In this document: piece after piece, positions 34,114-46,020 of the stretch
Layout of the letters: every line of letters begins with the position of its first letter
How positions within the stretch are numbered: the stretch's first letter is position 1
DNA from: Rana temporaria
Lineage: Eukaryota > Chordata > Amphibia > Anura > Ranidae
Length of the DNA stretch: 64,000 nucleotides
NCBI RefSeq assembly: GCF_905171775.1
Contig: NC_053492.1
Span: 62,891,355-62,955,354 of the forward strand
Direction: 5' to 3'
Notes under the pieces: generated by a model
What the model was told of the DNA's origin: nothing
The model's input: only the letters and a program-made list of their open reading frames with translations
Database searches by the model: none
Translations under genes and position numbers: made by a program

Positions 34114-35231
34114 CAGTGGCGGCCCATCCATAGGGGGCGCCCGGGCGCCGCCCCCCACCTCCTGTAGTCTTAAAAAAAAAACAGGCCCTTTAAGGCTTTT
34201 AAAAATTTGTTCTGCAGCGCCGCGCAAATAACATACACTCATGCATTGCATCAGTGTATGTTATTGTGGCCAGCCTATTCAGATAACCGGACATTGGGCG
34301 CCGATTATCTGAATAAGGACAGCTGGTTGGCTGTGCGGAAGTGCCTATCAGAGCCAGCGGCTCTGATAGGCTTTCCCAGTACAGCCCTTCAGCTCCCGGA
34401 TGTCTTATCCTCGGAACGTAGTGGGCTATGTCCCTTGGATAAGACTGACGGCCATCTCAGCCAATCAGGTTCACTGATTCTGGTTATCAGTAACCTGATT
34501 GGCTGAAGCGTCATCGAGGGCGGCAGAAGACATCGAGGGACAGTGGAAGGAGGATGGCGAACCCCAGAAAGGTAAGTGCCGGGCGGGGGTCTAATCTGAC
34601 TGGCAGCATTTTACAGGGCACAGTGGGGACAATTGATGTGGGGACAATTGATGTGGGCACAGTGGGGACAATTGATGTGGGCACAGTGGGGGACAATTGA
34701 TGTGGGCACAGTGGGGACAATTGATGTGGGAACAGTGGCGACAATTGATGTGGGCACAGTGGCGACAATTGATGTGGGCACAGTGGCGACAATTGATGTG
34801 GGCACAGTGGCGACAATTCATGTGGGCACAGTGGCAACAATTGATGTGGGCACAGTGGCGACAATTGATGTGGGCACAGTGGCGACAATTCATGTGGGCA
34901 CAGTGGCAACAATTGATGGCATGGCACAGTGGCTGCGTTTGATGGCACGGCGGCTGCGTTTGGCATGGCACAGTGGTGACAATTGATGGGCACAGTGGTG
35001 ACAATTGATGGGCACAGTGGTGACAATTGATGGCACAGTGGCTGCATTTGGCATGGCACAGTGGCGACAATTGATGGCATGGCACAGTGGCGACAATTGA
35101 TGGCATGGCACAGTGGCTGCCTTTGATGGGCACAGTGGCTGCCTTTGATGAGCACAGTGAGGCTGCAATTGTCTTTTTTTTTTCATTTGTTTGCGCCCCC
35201 CCAAAAAAAATTTGAGCACCAGCCGCCACTG
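34114..35231 (+). mobile_element. hAT-like element carrying a minisatellite
   Basis: Starts CAGTGGCGGCCCATCC and ends CACCAGCCGCCACTG. The target CTCATTAC is duplicated exactly (34106-34113, 35232-35239). Between the ends is a GC-rich part with an inverted pair (AATCAGGTT...AACCTGATT), then a tandem array (34618-35165), then a short T-rich tail. A shorter member lacking the array is at 17154-17723, and a broken one with a related array in reverse is at about 44815-45572. Confidence 0.88.
34618..35165 (+). repeat. 24-bp minisatellite inside hAT element
   Basis: About 23 copies around GGCACAGTGGCGACAATTGA with TGTG, later changing to GGCACAGTGGCTGCGTTTGA forms. The regular 24-bp unit keeps a frame open for over 100 codons on each strand, so the frames on both strands here are artefacts of the array. 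Confidence 0.92.
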
Positions 35232-35239
35232 CTCATTAC

Positions 35240-36117
35240 CTCATTTCATTGCTGACAACTATACTCTGCTACTACTAAGTAACCTCATCCTCTACAAATG
35301 GATAAGTACCCTTATTTCCATACTTCAATGCTTTAGAATTACCCTGTTCTCATATTGCACATACTATCTATAGTAATTGAACCCTGCTCAAGTTTAAATT
35401 ACCACCTTGCTTGGGATGAGCTACTGTGGATTCATATTACTATTGTGGGACTTTTCTTACTAAATATTTCTTGAGTACTTATGAAGATTACTGCTTAATT
35501 ATACGTCTTAGTTTATGTCTTAAAGGAACATACATTCCTAAGCCATTCATATAATCACCAGCTGTCTCTCCCGAAAATATATTCCCCTAATACAGTATTA
35601 TTCTTATGCTACGTGCATGACATTTGTTAACTATAGAAAACGTGCTTCTGGCCTGTATATGAAACATGTTCGCATATACCTTTTAAATTAGAGGTTGTAG
35701 GTATGTAGTAATACCTCCTCCCTAAGTTCCTCAACGCATTCCTTTCTGTGTGACAGATGATGTAATGAACCCCAAACTCTTTTTCCTAAGACTAGAGTGA
35801 CGCCTGGGGTCCAGTACTGAATGTCATATTACATTGAGAAATGCATTGACCCCTTTAAAAAAAATCTAACCGCAGTTGTGGTACACTCTCGTTCACCGTA
35901 GTTTGTGACACAAGTAGGCTTCTCTACCTCTCCTTTTTGTCAACATTCAGCTGCCACAGGAGGAAAATATAGGGGATCAGTACTAATATATGCCACCCCT
36001 CCTTTTCTTGTTCTTCTTCCTTCTGTTGCCGGGGTCCCTCATGTGCTCCCTTGCTCCCCCTTTATCCCATTGTTTCAAGATGGAGAGGGGAAGAGACCGG
36101 TAAATATGTCAAATGCA
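35240..36117. other. Intronic, no gene seen
   Basis: AT-rich unique-looking sequence followed by a C/T-rich patch near 35980-36070. Confidence 0.4.
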
Positions 36118-36377
36118 TATTTGTTGGAGCTTTGGGGTGCACACCCTAATGCAATGGGCTGCTCACACTTATGGGAGTGATCAGTACAGATCATTTACTG
36201 TGTTCATTCTATCATCCTGAAACATCTCCAGCAGCAGCCAGCGAGGGAGGATAGGAGGAAAGCTGGCAGCACTGCAGGGGAGAGACAGGGGATGCCAGGA
36301 AGCAAGGGGAATTGGCACCCCCAGGGTGATTAGGCTGTGCCCAGGCACACCCAGTACACCCTGTGCACACGCCCATG
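36118..36377. mobile_element. Rearranged CATAGGTGTGCGCA-family fragments
   Basis: 36130-36175 is the left end of the family in reverse (GGGTGCACACCCTAATGCAA); 36300-36377 is the right end in forward orientation (GGGTGATTAGGCTGTGCCCA, CACCCTGTGCACACGCCCATG). The middle differs from the complete copy. Confidence 0.6.
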
Positions 36378-36777
36378 ATAAGCTGTTAGTACCATTGCCT
36401 TGCCTTGGCAGATGTTTCATTTTTCCCCAGAAATGCAAAGTGTAGGGAGTTATTTTCTTTACTAAGATGCGTGACTGTCAATGATCTTGGAAATGCATGC
36501 AGTGGGTGAGTTGAGACGTTTAAGTCATCTCTGGCTGCATACTTGTTTCCTGTCCATCCCCCACCAGGCAGTGATATCAGGATCAGGATGGAAGTCTCAG
36601 AAAAAAGTATTGTAGGAAAACTGCTCTGCTTATGTTTAGGGGGGTAGCAATGATAGTGGAAGAATATACACATAAGATGTAGACTGTATTACAGCACAAG
36701 AAAAGATCTAGCCATAACAATATACAACTGTGTGTGTCATGTGATCCGATCACTGATTACTTTCCATATTGTTGCAG
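36378..36777. other. Intron flank before the TM3 exon
   Basis: Ends in a short pyrimidine tract (tttccatattgttgcag) serving the acceptor. No other gene. Confidence 0.6.
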
Positions 36778-36948
36778 TGTCGGGAAAACCATTCACCATC
36801 ATATCCTTTTTCTGCCATCGCTGGGTGTTTGGCTGGAGCATCTGTCAGTGGTATGGATGGGTTGGCTTCTTCTTTGGATGTGGGAGTCTCATCACTATGA
36901 CAGTGGTCAGCTTTGACAGATACATGAAAATCTGCCATCTGAGATATG
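36778..36948 (+). CDS. opn5: OPN5 exon: end of TM2, extracellular loop 1, TM3
   Basis: The acceptor is ttgcag ending at 36777 and the donor gtaagt starts at 36949; both ends are phase 1. It encodes SGKPFTII, then CHRWVFGW, ICQWYGW with the disulfide Cys110 (bovine numbering), and TM3 ending in SFDRYMKI, so the DRY ionic-lock motif is intact. Position 113, the counterion of vertebrate visual opsins, is Tyr, as in OPN5 generally. The Lys of GKPF is Lys91 in bovine numbering, a residue I recall as tuning OPN5 to UV. Compared with human OPN5 the run FGWSICQ differs by a few residues, so this copy is somewhat divergent but shows no broken key residue. Confidence 0.9.
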
Positions 36949-37686
36949 GTAAGTTCAAGATTCGGATATGACTGGAAATGCAATTCATTCGAGCCTATCT
37001 CTTTATTAGAAAAGTATTTTTTTTTTATCAGACATTATTATTTGAAGTGGGGTGTTGGTAGACCCTGGTACCCAAAGCACATACCCAGCTCTGCTTCTGA
37101 GTGTCCTGGGTTTTCTTTTGAGATATGGAGATAACTTCTATACAGTATACAGTTCTGGAACATTGTATATTTTATCTTCTTTTCAGTCCATCTATTATTT
37201 ATTTTTCCATTATAAAATAAAATTACAGCTATTAGAACAATGATTTTTTGTTCAAATAAAAAGATTACATTAGTCTTAGATTTGATCCAAAGTGGTCATA
37301 ATGGTACCCTACCAGCCCTTCAACATTGAAATGTGTGCCCAGAGGTCTGTATGGCCCCTAAAACACCCCTTACCTTTTAATTATGTGTATTTTTATTTAA
37401 TTTTTTCAAATAAAGACAGCACACTAGGGTTGCCACATAATCTCTTTAAACCCGACCACATATGAATTACACAGGTTCTGAGGCTAATTTATTGCAGATA
37501 AGGCACCAAGTGAAGGGATGAGATGGCAACCCTAGAGTACACACAACACTCAATTTGCAGAACTTGCTCCAAGAAGAAGGCCCAACACTGCCTCTGTGCT
37601 TGTGTTAAAAATTCTGTCTGACATCCTGCCTCTAGTGTAACTCATTTAACTGTCTGTGTGATCTTATCCCTCCTGCTATTCATGTA
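36949..37686. other. Intronic, no gene seen
   Basis: Begins with the donor gtaagt. AT-rich; the small open frames on both strands carry no motif. Confidence 0.5.
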
Positions 37687-37799
37687 TACACTATATTACA
37701 AAAAGTATTGGGACGCCTCCCTTTAAAAGCACATGAACTTTAATGGCATCACAGTCTTAGTCCATAGGGTTCAATATTGAGTTGAAATATATATGTGAT

Positions 37800-38121
37800 A
37801 CATGGGTATATTCATGGGTTTTTGTTTTAGGGGGGAGGGAGGATTGGGGAAATATAAAATGAAAGGGGAGGAGTAAGTAGTGATGTGTCGGATATAGATT
37901 AGAGATAATAATAGGTAGGGGGGACCTGGAAGTAGACATACAGGAACCCATAGAACCTATTTAGCTAATACTGAAAGATCTAAGTAGAGATAGATTATGT
38001 GTATACGTGATTAAAAATGGAAAAATGAAGAGAAATGAATTATGTACAAAAGTAATGGAAGACATGTAATATACTACTTGTACTCCTTGACTATAAATAA
38101 AGAATAATACATTTTTTTTAA
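37800..38121 (+). mobile_element. 5'-truncated LINE tail with 16-bp target duplication
   Basis: The block lies between two copies of GAAATATATATGTGAT (37784-37799, 38122-38137). It ends AATAAAGAATAATACATTTT and a T run. The 322-bp size and the AATAAA near the end fit the 3' UTR of an L1-type element. Confidence 0.75.
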
Positions 38122-38246
38122 GAAATATATATGTGATTAGGCTATCACTCAACCATCAATATTGAGTTGGCCCAAAGCAAGGTCCATAAAGACATGGATA
38201 GGCGAGTTCGGGGTGGAGAAATTTGACTGCCCTGCACAGAGTATGC

Positions 38247-40521
38247 CCTGAAAACAAAAAACCTCCTGCTACTCAAGGACTTCAACCTTTGGGCTAACAC
38301 CTCTCAGGACCCAATCGCCACCACCTGCATCAACCAACTGGAAGAACTAGGTCTGCAGCAACTGATAAATGCTCCCACGCATGGTTCGGGTCACACCTTC
38401 GACCTCATCCTCAAACAAAATATGGACATCAACATACTGGACAACACGCCTTTACCATGGATGGACCACCATGCCATCAAATTCAAAATAACCAGTTCTC
38501 CAAAAACCTACAAACTCAAAAACAACACACTGGACAAGATCGCAGAAAAAACTACACTCGCAACTCTTCAAAACCACACTAGCAAACCAAATAGCAATGC
38601 TAAATCAAAACCGTTCAAAGGAAGAAACACTCTACGGCCTTAACAAAACTTTACTACAGACAGCAGACATATTTGCTCCGAAGCACAGAGCACTCATCCG
38701 CAAAAAAAATCAGGTTGGTTCAATGACACTCTTAGATCCCTGAAGCATGAACGCAGAAGAGCGGAAGGGGCCTGGAGAAGGAACTCAACTAAGAAAAACC
38801 AGACAAAATACAAATTACTCACTAAGAAATACCACAAAGTGATCTCCAAAGCAAAAAAAGAACACTTCTCGGACACCATTTTAAAAGCGTTAAACCGGCC
38901 TCCGGGAACTTTTCAAACTAGTGGCACAGACCATGAACCCCACCTGCCTAGAGCCCCCAGCAAACGAAACACAAGAATTCTGCAATGAATTATCAGATTT
39001 CTTTATCGACAAAATCGGAAAAAAATTGAAAAAAACAACCCACGCCGATCGACAGGAGCAGGAAGAAAAAAGACAGATAAATACACTACAAGCAATGAAA
39101 TTTAGTCTGGTCCCAATCACCATCGACACCACCAAAATCATCATCAGAAACCTCAGAGACAGCACATCACAGAATGATATTATTCCCACAAAACTTCTGA
39201 AAGAATGTGCTGACATCTTGGCACCGACCATAACCCATCTCATAAATCAATTGTTCAAAGAAGGTACTGTGCCGATCTCCCTCAAGGAAGGCATTATAAA
39301 ACCCCTCCTAAAGAAACCGAACCTCGACCCCAAAGACCTTAATCACCGCAGACCAGTAACAAGCCTTAACATCATCTCGAAGATTTTGGAGAAAGCGGTA
39401 GTACAACAGTCACAACTCCATTTGGACACCTACAAACTCTTAGACCCACTACAATCGGGTTTCTGTCCTGGCCACGGGACAGAAAAGGCACTTCTAAAAA
39501 TATGGGACAACGCCCTCAAAGCAGCAGATGAAGGAGAATCATGTCTCCTGGTGCTACTGGACCTTACCGCAGCTTTCGACACAGTAGACCACAAAATGGT
39601 GCTCACTCGTCTCACAGAAGTAGCCGGAGTCGCAGACTCTGATCTACACTGGTTCGCATCCTTTCTAGAGAATCGATCCCAGACAGTGAAGCTAGGAGCC
39701 TTTGTTTCAGAAGCATGTACAATTACATGTGGTGTGCCTCAAGGATAACCTCTGTCGCCCGTGCTCTTCAACATCTATCTCCGCTCACTCCTCCATATTT
39801 TCAGAAAACGGGACCTACTCTATCACTCCTACACGGATGACACTCAACTCTACCTTCATATCACCGGGAAAAAAAGACCAATACGACGCACTAGAAAATT
39901 GCCTCTTACTGATCGCCAATTGGATGACAGAGAGTTCCCTCAAACTTAATGGATCAAAAACAGAACTTCTCTTTTACCACGCAAATTGAAAGAAAAACTC
40001 CAGGACAACAAGCACACCTCCCATCATCCTTGGAAAAACCATCACCCCTAGCACCAAAGTCAAAACCCTCCGATTCATCTTTGATTTAGACATGACATGA
40101 CAAATAGTATCACCCGTAGACTCATCCCCTTCATCCCGGATAAGGACAAAGCAGTAGTAGTCGTAACAATAATCAATGCTCAACTGGATTACGCTAACTG
40201 CCCTCTACCTAGGACTTCCCAAATACCAAATCTTGCATCTACAAGTCATCCAGAACACAGCCGGTCGACAAATCAAAACCTGCTCTGCATCCCCAAGACT
40301 CGCTACAAATCTAAAGGAGAACGTAGATTTGCGTCCAGGGGCCACGGCTGTGGAACGTGCTACCAGCCATCATCCGCATGGAAGATAACCATCGCGCCTT
40401 CAGGAAAAAACTGAATACCCACCTCTTCTGAAGGACAAGGACCTCCCCGGACAGAAGCGCCTTGAGGCGATTTAGTTCGCATTTGTTAGCGCTATATAAG
40501 TTTCTCACTCACTCACTCACT
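38247..40521 (+). pseudogene. Broken L2/CR1-like LINE ORF2
   Basis: Reads from the end of an endonuclease domain (LLLLKDFNLWANT, then HTFDLIL and WMDHHAIKF) into a linker and a reverse transcriptase at 38921-39748 (KPLLKKPNLDP, PVTSLNIISKILEKAV, LLDLTAAFDTVDH, CGVPQG). A stop follows, and the next block is in another frame with YTDDTQLYL, where Ala of the usual YADD is Thr. Later pieces resemble INAQLDYAN and a C-terminal WN-LP domain near 40320-40420. The 3' end GCGCTATATAAGTTTCTCAC carries a (CTCA)n tail. Inactive: truncated and frameshifted several times. Confidence 0.8.
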
Positions 40522-40924
40522 CAGAGTCCTGGCCTCAACCCCATAGAACACCTTTTGGATGAATTAGAGTGGAGACTGCGAGCCAGGACTTCTCATCCAA
40601 CAGTACAAAAAAAGGTCACTGACCCTAACTATAACTGGTCTTCACAGCAAGACGCACTGGAAGGGCAGACGCATGTCAAATACAACCAAAGAATTTCCAA
40701 CATCAGTGCCTGACCTCACAAATGTACTTCTGAAAGAATGGTCAAACATTCCCATAGACACACTCCTAAACCATGTGGACAGCCGTCCCAGAAGAGTTGA
40801 AGCTGTTACAGCTGCAAAGGGTGGACCAACTCAATATTGAACCCTACGGACTAAGACTGGGATGCCATTAAATTTCATGTGCATGTAAAGGCAGGCGTCC
40901 CAATACGTTTGGTAATATAGTGTA

Positions 40925-42380
40925 TTTAACAAAACAGCAGGTAAAAAATGGTGCAGACAGCTAATGCTATGCTTGCAACACATATTTTTGACAATGACAA
41001 TAAATGAATGAAGAAAATATTAAATATAGATATAAGCCATAGACTCCCTTTAAATGTTAAATAGCTCCTTACACCATATTAATATGACACTCTGTCAGCT
41101 AGATCCCTTTATAATGGGGATTTTGGTTGAGTTAGAAACTTTCCATATAGGCGGTAGGCCTATACTATGGTCATGCGGCAATATACGGAAAGTATCCCAG
41201 GGTTGGGTTACTTTGAGAGGTAGTCATATAAGAGTAGGGGTCAGACCCATGTGAGCAGTACAGATAATCAGGTAGGAGTTATGTTGCCTACTAGTGGAGG
41301 AATAAATTCTGCAAGAGGCAGGATCCAAGAGTGTCTGGTCAACCCCAGAGCCTCTTGAGATGGTTGTGTTGACCCTTGCTGAAAGTGATGGACAGACAGA
41401 CAGATAGACAGACAGTGACTAGTAAGATGCAAAGTAGGTATATAAAGAGCTACTGAGCCAAGAATGCTCATATGGAACACAAAGAACAATACAATGAGCA
41501 AAACATTTCTAAAGCTGAGGGAGTATGGGCTGAGGAGCGGAGAGGGATAATACCAAATCACACTACACTACAGGAACATAGCAAACACCAAGGATCAAAA
41601 GGCCAAAAAGAGTTCTGGATCAGACAAAAATGACCTAGTTAGTGGCAGATAGATACACGATTGTGAATTCTTGCCAGTGTTAAAAAACAAACAAAAAACA
41701 AAAACCATAAAAACATTTTGTTTTGGTAGCCCTCATCCCCACTAGATAGTAAGCCTCTAATTCTAGATTAGATTAAACCGTGAGAAATACTTACCATTTC
41801 CACTCTCTTATGCTTCTATTATATGAGTTAGCCATTTGCATCCTCATAGTGCCGCACACACCTCCAGTGGTCCTATAGGGTACAAGAAGAGTGGCCAGAT
41901 AGCTGGTGAAGGAGAGCAGCTTCGAGTAACTGATTGTCCACTGGGAAGGAATCATGCAGGAGGGAGGAATACAGTAACTATTTCTGTCCATTCCTCACCT
42001 CCTAGACCAGCCTTTAACCACCAGGGTTGTCTATATTCCCATTGCATTCATTCCTGGATCACAGCAGGCTCATATATAGCGGGTGCTGGTGAATATGTGT
42101 GTTGATCTGTGATATGTCCTGCATCCAGCTGGTAATTGCTAGAAGATCTATGGTGTGCTGGTGAATATGTGTATTGATTTAACCACCAGGGTTCCTCCAG
42201 AAGCTGCTACGGGTTCCTTGAGAGGAGATCAATTTCCGCATTTCTCAGATATGTAACCACCACTGACACCAATTATCTTTTTAGCTATCTGTAGGGCGGG
42301 CATTCTTCCTTTTAACTACCTAGAGAAAGTGTATCCTTTCCACTAACCACTACATAAATGTATGGTGGGCTGTAGATAGA
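40925..42380. other. Intronic, no gene seen
   Basis: Includes a (GACA)n/(GATA)n patch near 41395-41415 and short open frames without motifs. A roughly repeated phrase (GTGCTGGTGAATATGTGTGTT) occurs at 42083 and 42153. Confidence 0.45.
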
Positions 42381-43075
42381 GGGCCATATTCTCAAACATT
42401 TCAGGCGGCGGAACGTATGTACTTTACGTTACGCCGCCGCAAGTTTAAGTGGCAAGTGCCGGATTCCCAAACCACTTACCTGTGAACTTGCGGCGGCATC
42501 GCGTAAAGTCCACCCGTGTAAGCCATCCTAATTCAAATGATCCAGGCAGGGGGCGTGGATCATTTAAATTAGGCGCGCTCCCGCGCCGATCGTAATGCGC
42601 ATGCTCCGTCGGGTAAATTACCCGACTTGCATTGCGCTAAATGACGTGTCACAGACGTCATTTGTTTTGACTGTAACGTAAATGGCGTCCAGCGCCATTC
42701 ACGGACGACTTACGTAAACGACGTTCAATTTTGAAATTTCGACGCGGGATCGACGGCCATACTTAACATTGAGTACGCCACCTAGGGGGCATCTTTATCT
42801 TTACGCCGCGTATCGCTTACGGAAACGACGTTAAAACACTACGGCGGGCAAGCGTACGTTCGAGAATCGGCGTGACTAGTCATTTGCATATTCTACGCTG
42901 ACCGCCACCTAGCGGTCAGCGTAAATATTGCAGCCTAAGATACAACGGCGCAGGCTGTTGTATCTTAGGCATGTTTAAGTGTATCTCAGTTTGAGAATAC
43001 ACTTAAACATAGGAAACGGACTTACGTAGGCGTATCTGTTGATACGCCTACGTAACTTGTTTGAGAATATGGCCC
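42381..43075. mobile_element. Palindromic MITE, GGGCCAGATTC family, copy 8
   Basis: Termini GGGCCATATTCTCAAACA and GTTTGAGAATATGGCCC; AGA is duplicated exactly. Internal blocks match copy 1 (CATGCTCCGTCGGGTAAATT). Confidence 0.85.
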
Positions 43076-44305
43076 AGAGTAACTATTAGCAGGGATTTCC
43101 TGAGACCAGAAACTTATTTCAAGGGTTCCTTCAGTATAAAAAGTTTGAGAAAGGCTGACCTGGACTAAACAAATATTAGAGGCTTAATCTCTGGAAACAG
43201 GAAGGAAGCAGCTAACAACTTTTTTTTTTTGTAGCTGGCTAGAGTTTATCTTTAAAGTGTAACTACTTGTTAGTTACATACAGTATATTTAAAATATTTT
43301 AGCAAACATCGTTGGCCACCCCCACCTGCTGCCATTTGTATTCGGTCTAATTCACTCAGGACTTTAATTTTAATTTAATCTTTGCCCTGTGCAAGGATCA
43401 TGTTGACCCACATGGGGGTGTTCCATGCATCCCTGTGTGAGTAGTCCCATTTGTGTCTATTGGGGTACGGCAACTGCAAGGACACAGCCACTGTGTCCCA
43501 ATATGACATCCCTTTGGGTGAGGGGGTGTGTGGGTGCATGTCCCCGAACTCACCCCAGGTACATTCGGGTTCATGCACCTGTACCCTCATGGATGTCACA
43601 TTTTGAGCAGCTGCTGTGTCTGTGCAGCTGCTGCATCCCAGAAGACAACAATGGGACTGCACCAACACCTGTGCATCCCTGTGCCGGTAAAACACGGCTC
43701 TGCATAAGGCACAAATGTAATTGCCCAGTATGAACGAGGCCAGTCACTCGCATTCTGCAGGCATTTTTTCCTAAGTGACAGATCTTCCTGCTAGGGTTAC
43801 AGGGCCTGACTGCTGGGAGTGCCCAGCCAACTCATAGGCAAATGCGGTTAGTATCCAGATCATTACACCCTGCTTCTCATCTCCTGGTTCAGCCTACATG
43901 CCATTGCAAATGTGTCTACACCAGCCATTCTCAACCAGGATTTAGTGGAATCATAGGATTTTTCTAGAGGTTGCTAGGGTTTTTTTTTGAGCAGTTGTCT
44001 GATTGACCCCGTGTTTGATGGTGCATGCATGGTTCCAGATCCAATTCAACCTGGCAGAGCCAGTAGATGACCTTTTTAGCTGACTGTAAGGGTGGCATTC
44101 TAACCGCTACTGTAAGTAGGGCATTCTTCCCAGACCTTTTTCCTAATAATCCCCTATAGCCTAATCATAGCAGAGGTTCTCTGAGACCTTAAATTATTTC
44201 AAGGGTTTCCCTGGGGTAAATAAGTTGAGAAAGACTTATCTACACATAACTTTTTTTTGTGTTTCTGTTTTTTTTCCTCTAAATCTGCACCTTGATTTTT
44301 TTTAG
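43076..44305. other. Intronic up to the TM4-TM5 exon
   Basis: Around 43380-43735 lies a repeat-like segment with open frames on both strands but no motif. Two related phrases (GCTTCCTTC/CTTGAGAAAG-like, near 43140 and 44200) hint at old repeats. Ends in a T-rich tract before the acceptor at 44305. Confidence 0.45.
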
Positions 44306-44640
44306 GTACTTGGGTAAAAAGACGGCATGCCTTCATTAGCCTGATCCTTATCTGGTTCTATGCATCCTTCTGGGCCACTCTGCCATTGGTGGGAGTGGGG
44401 AACTATGCTCCGGAGCCATTTGGAACCTCCTGTACATTAGACTGGTGGCTGGCACAGGCTTCTCTGCAAGGAAAGGTCTTTGTAATCAGCATCATGTTCT
44501 TTTGCCTTATTCTGCCCACCGTTGTCATTATATTCTCCTATGCAAAGATCATCGTCAAAGTCAAGTCTTCTGCTCAGGAAGTGGCAGTCTACGATACCAG
44601 AAATCAGAAGAATCACACGCTGGAGATCAAGCTGACCAAG
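44306..44640 (+). CDS. opn5: OPN5 exon: loop 2, TM4, extracellular loop 2, TM5, loop 3
   Basis: The acceptor is ttttttttag ending at 44305; the donor is aag/gtgatc at 44640/44641 (phase 0 exit). It encodes TWVKRRHAFISL, TM4 with YASFWATLPLVG, then YAPEPFGTSCTLDWW. Here the Cys is the second disulfide partner (Cys187), and the Glu six residues before it is Glu181, the probable counterion of the retinylidene Schiff base in non-visual opsins. TM5 follows (IMFFCLILPTVVIIFSYAKI), and then a third cytoplasmic loop ending LEIKLTK. Length and spacing match OPN5 with no insertion. An open frame continues into the intron for about 28 bp and is not coding. Confidence 0.92.
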
Positions 44641-44814
44641 GTGATCTACTGGCCTGGCCTATCTCATTAAAAAGTAGAATTTTATTTTCCCTAACATTCA
44701 TGGGAACAAGCCATGCAAAAGCCAGGGGAACATTTGACAACTAGAGTAAAGAGCCTAACACTTTAGGCCAGGAACATTCAACTAGAACTCTATAGCAGTT
44801 CATTCTCTACAACA

Positions 44815-45572
44815 GCCTCACCATGCCATCAATTCCCACTACTGTGCCCATAAAATGCAGCCATTGTGCCCCATCAAATTCAGCCACCGTGCCCTATAAC
44901 ATGCAGCCACTGTGCCCTATAAAATGCAGCCACTGTGCTCATCAAATGCAGCCACTGTGCCCATCAAATGCAGCGCCTGTGCACATCATATGCAGCCTGT
45001 ACCCATAATATGCAGCCTCTGTGTCCATCATATGCAGCTTCTGTGCCCATCATATGCAGCCTCTGTGCCTATCATACGCATCCTCTGTGCCCATCATATG
45101 CAGCCTCTGTGCCCATCATATGCAGCCTCTGTGCCCATCATATGCTGCCTGTGCCCATCATATGTAGGCTCTGTGCCCATCATATGCAGGCTCTGTGACC
45201 CCCCGCTCGCCGTCTGACCGGCACACACTTGCTCCTGTGTGCTCCATGGTTCCCTGTCCTCCTGTGTGTGTCTTCTTCTGTTCTGTTAGGCGTCCAATCA
45301 GGGTGCCTGTGCCTTTAGCAATTAGGTGACGGTTATTAGATCTGCACCTCCTGATTGGCTAACATACCTGGGTGGACTGCGAGTGCAAAATCCCTCTCTG
45401 CTAAAATTCAGGCGCCCGATGTCTGAAAAGGGGCCTGGAAGCCTGAATAGGGGTGGCTACAGTGGCCATGGATAGATTGATGCAATGTATGAATCTATCC
45501 ATTCTACACAGCGGGGAGTGGCGTGACAGAGGGGGCAGTGCCCGTGCGCCCTTAATGGACGCACCGTCACTA
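44815..45572 (-). mobile_element. Degenerate GGTGGCGGC hAT-like element with array
   Basis: Right end GCGCCCTTAATGGACGCACC is the complement of the left end of the 34114 element, so it is in reverse orientation. It holds a minisatellite at 44818-45195. The left end was not found; no target duplication was read. Confidence 0.6.
44818..45195 (-). repeat. 22-23 bp minisatellite, related to the 34.6 kb array
   Basis: About 17 copies of ATGCAGCCTCTGTGCCCATC with variants CACTGTGCCCATCAA. On the minus strand this reads GGGCACAGTGGCTGCATTTG, the same motif as in the array at 34618-35165. Confidence 0.9.
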
Positions 45573-45589
45573 AGCTGATTCATTATACT

Positions 45590-46020
45590 TAAAGAGGAGC
45601 TCCAGTCTCCCCCCAAACAATTAAAAGTCATCAGCTACAAATACTGTAGCCGCTGACTTTTAATATAAGCATACTTACCGGTCCAGGGATCTAGCAATGT
45701 CCACACCTGAGCTGATACTTTAATCGGCTTTGGGCGCAAGTGCCAGAATCTCAAGTAAGGGAAATGGGAAGTGAAGCCTTGCAGCTTTACAGCCAGTTTC
45801 CTACTGTTTATTGTATGCATGAGCCACTCTGCGCCTTGTAAATTGTCCTGTAGTCTTCTGGGACCTGTGAAGTGTCCTAGAAGACTGCAGGAGAATAAGG
45901 GGTGCTGAACTTCCAGGTCAGATAGCCATGGCACACCCGAACCGGAAGTGCCCACTCCCCCCAAAAAAGTGCCAAATGTGTCAGTGCAGTCCCTCATATT
46001 AATTCCTCTTCTGATCGAAT
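45590..46020. repeat. Dispersed GGAGCTCCA-type repeat
   Basis: Starts AAAGAGGAGCTCCAGTCTCC. Shares the phrase on tissue-like CAGCTACAAATACTGTAGC / GAGCTGCAGTATTTGTAGC with 48070-48540, in a partly inverted layout. No coding content. Confidence 0.5.

Larger units (their letters stand above)
37687..40924 (-). mobile_element. Second Tc1-type transposon, with nested LINEs
   Basis: Inverted ends of about 98 bp: TACACTATATTACAAAAAGT then ATTGGGACGCCT on the left, and AGGCGTCCCAATACG with GGTAATATAGTGTA on the right. Transposase remains lie around 38150-38245 (GGCGAGTTCGGGGTGGAG) and 40525-40600, where the + strand decodes to PGLNPIEHLLDELEWRLR, a Tc1 hallmark. It was split by an L1 tail (37800-38121) and by a LINE of about 2.3 kb (38247-40521). 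Strand is uncertain because the ends are symmetric. Confidence 0.85.

Noticed and set aside
34511..35229. 200-codon minus-strand frames with Cys/His-rich repeats that look like zinc fingers
   Set aside because: The 24-bp unit forces periodic Cys and His (HCAHINCR). Spacing does not match a known zinc finger and both strands are open.
43375..43735. Overlapping frames of about 100 codons on both strands
   Set aside because: Both strands are open over the same repeat-like segment and no motif is recognisable.
44386..44670. Open frame as a stand-alone receptor fragment
   Set aside because: It is the interior of the OPN5 exon at 44306-44640 with a few intronic codons.
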